A DNA stretch of 64,000 nucleotides from Clostridia bacterium (GTDB taxonomy: Bacteria > Bacillota > Clostridia > Lachnospirales > Cellulosilyticaceae), in NCBI GenBank assembly GCA_029239755.1, contig JARBUI010000001.1:1-64000 (forward strand), in the 5' to 3' direction. The notes beneath the pieces were generated by a model that worked only from the letters and a program-made list of their open reading frames with translations, had not been told where the DNA came from and made no database searches. The position numbers and the translations under genes were made by a program. Of this stretch, positions 63,613-64,000 are shown piece after piece (positions within the stretch are counted from its first letter, which is position 1; each line of letters begins with the position of its first letter).

Positions 63613-64000
63613 ATGCTAGAAGACTTACTTAAATACAATAAAGAATTTGTTGAAAATAAGCGATATGAAGAGTTTACTTCCAGCAAGTATCCTAATAAGA
63701 AAATTGCTATTCTTTCATGTATGGATACTCGTCTTACAGAACTATTGCCTGCAGCTCTTGGTCTTAAAAACGGTGATGTAAAAATGATTAAAAATGCAGG
63801 GGCTATCATTTCTTCCCCTTTTGGAAGTGCAATGCGTAGTTTAATCGTAGCCATTTATGATCTAGATGTTGATGAAATACTAGTCATTGGTCATTATGAT
63901 TGCGGCATGCAAAGCTTAGACAGTAAAGCAATACTACATAAAATGAAAAGCCGTAATATCTCTGAGGAAAAAATTAAACTTATAAAATACTGCGGAATTG
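63613..64000 (+). CDS. beta-carbonic anhydrase, N-terminal part (cut by the window edge)
   Basis: The frame opens with ATG at 63613 (MLEDLLKYNKEFVENKRYEE) behind an AGAGGGTG RBS and stays open to the end of the window, 129 codons. The zinc site of beta-carbonic anhydrases is visible: CMDTR (about 36-40) with the first Cys ligand and the Asp/Arg pair, and GHYDCG (about 93-98) with the His and second Cys. The sequence is like the YbcF/type II clade of Firmicutes. A minus-strand frame at 63531-63854 is a shadow of this gene. Confidence 0.92.
   Translation, partial: MLEDLLKYNKEFVENKRYEEFTSSKYPNKKIAILSCMDTRLTELLPAALGLKNGDVKMIKNAGAIISSPFGSAMRSLIVAIYDLDVDEILVIGHYDCGMQSLDSKAILHKMKSRNISEEKIKLIKYCGI

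Noticed and set aside
63531-63854. 107-residue minus-strand frame
   Set aside because: It lies antisense to the beta-carbonic anhydrase reading frame, whose zinc motifs are clear on the plus strand.
1-64000. CRISPR arrays, tRNA and rRNA genes
   Set aside because: No regularly spaced repeats, cloverleaf-like sequences or rRNA motifs were noticed on reading both strands. This was by eye; a tRNAscan or CRISPR finder run would settle it.

Overview
The window looks like chromosomal DNA from a low-GC Clostridia member, most likely a polysaccharide-degrading Lachnospirales bacterium of the Cellulosilyticum / Clostridium phytofermentans type. The base composition is AT-rich, ribosome binding sites are strong GGAGG type, and the gene content combines intracellular sugar phosphorylases (GH112, GH94), CUT1 sugar ABC importers with AraC/YesMN regulation, xylose isomerase and the dnaX-ybaB-recR block. 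The genus is an inference; the class is well supported. No rRNA, tRNA or CRISPR array was seen.

Layout, left to right. 1-593: left end of an IS3-family element whose transposase gene runs off the window edge. 647-7341: a minus-strand operon for import and phosphorolysis of a beta-galactosyl disaccharide (AraC regulator, binding protein, two permeases, GH112 phosphorylase, small membrane protein). 7614-11917: xylose catabolism (ROK regulator xylR, xylA, xylB) with an unusual repeat cluster between xylA and xylB. 12086-15864: TetR-controlled HlyD/ABC-2 exporter. 16066-18623: dnaX, ybaB, recR. 18797-30235: a secreted 5'-nucleotidase with LysM and assorted signalling and metabolic genes (HD-GYP, pentapeptide protein, PAS kinase, tandem class II aldolase, chemoreceptor, and an unidentified 438-residue protein).

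30387-45489 is a large coherent N-acetylglucosamine-type cluster: nagA facing gntR-nagB, then a YesM/YesN two-component system, a sugar ABC importer, a phosphohexomutase, a CBM9-like protein, a NagZ-type GH3 enzyme and a GH94 phosphorylase. Read together, an imported beta-GlcNAc (or glucosyl) oligosaccharide would be cut by phosphorolysis, the sugar 1-phosphate isomerised to the 6-phosphate, then deacetylated and deaminated into glycolysis.

45538-50282 holds an ABC-2 exporter (two permeases and an ATPase), a coiled-coil gene broken by an in-frame stop, and a DUF2500 protein. 50480-57988 is the most striking part: a three-gene operon encoding a large P-loop ATPase and a large adenosine-deaminase-fold protein, matching the RdrA/RdrB pair of RADAR anti-phage defence, followed by a single protein that fuses a HAM1/ITPase domain to a SIR2 NADase domain. 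RADAR deaminases make inosine nucleotides, a HAM1 domain binds inosine nucleotides, and SIR2 domains destroy NAD. The locus therefore looks like a RADAR front end wired to a Kongming-like (d)ITP-sensing NADase back end. The HAM1 domain has lost its catalytic aspartate, as expected for a sensor.

58264-58344 is a long unexplained stem-loop upstream of the defence operon. 58642-64000 carries a NarL-type two-component system, a zinc-ribbon gene remnant, a UvrC-like GIY-YIG protein, a DUF488 protein, a polytopic membrane protein and the start of a beta-carbonic anhydrase.
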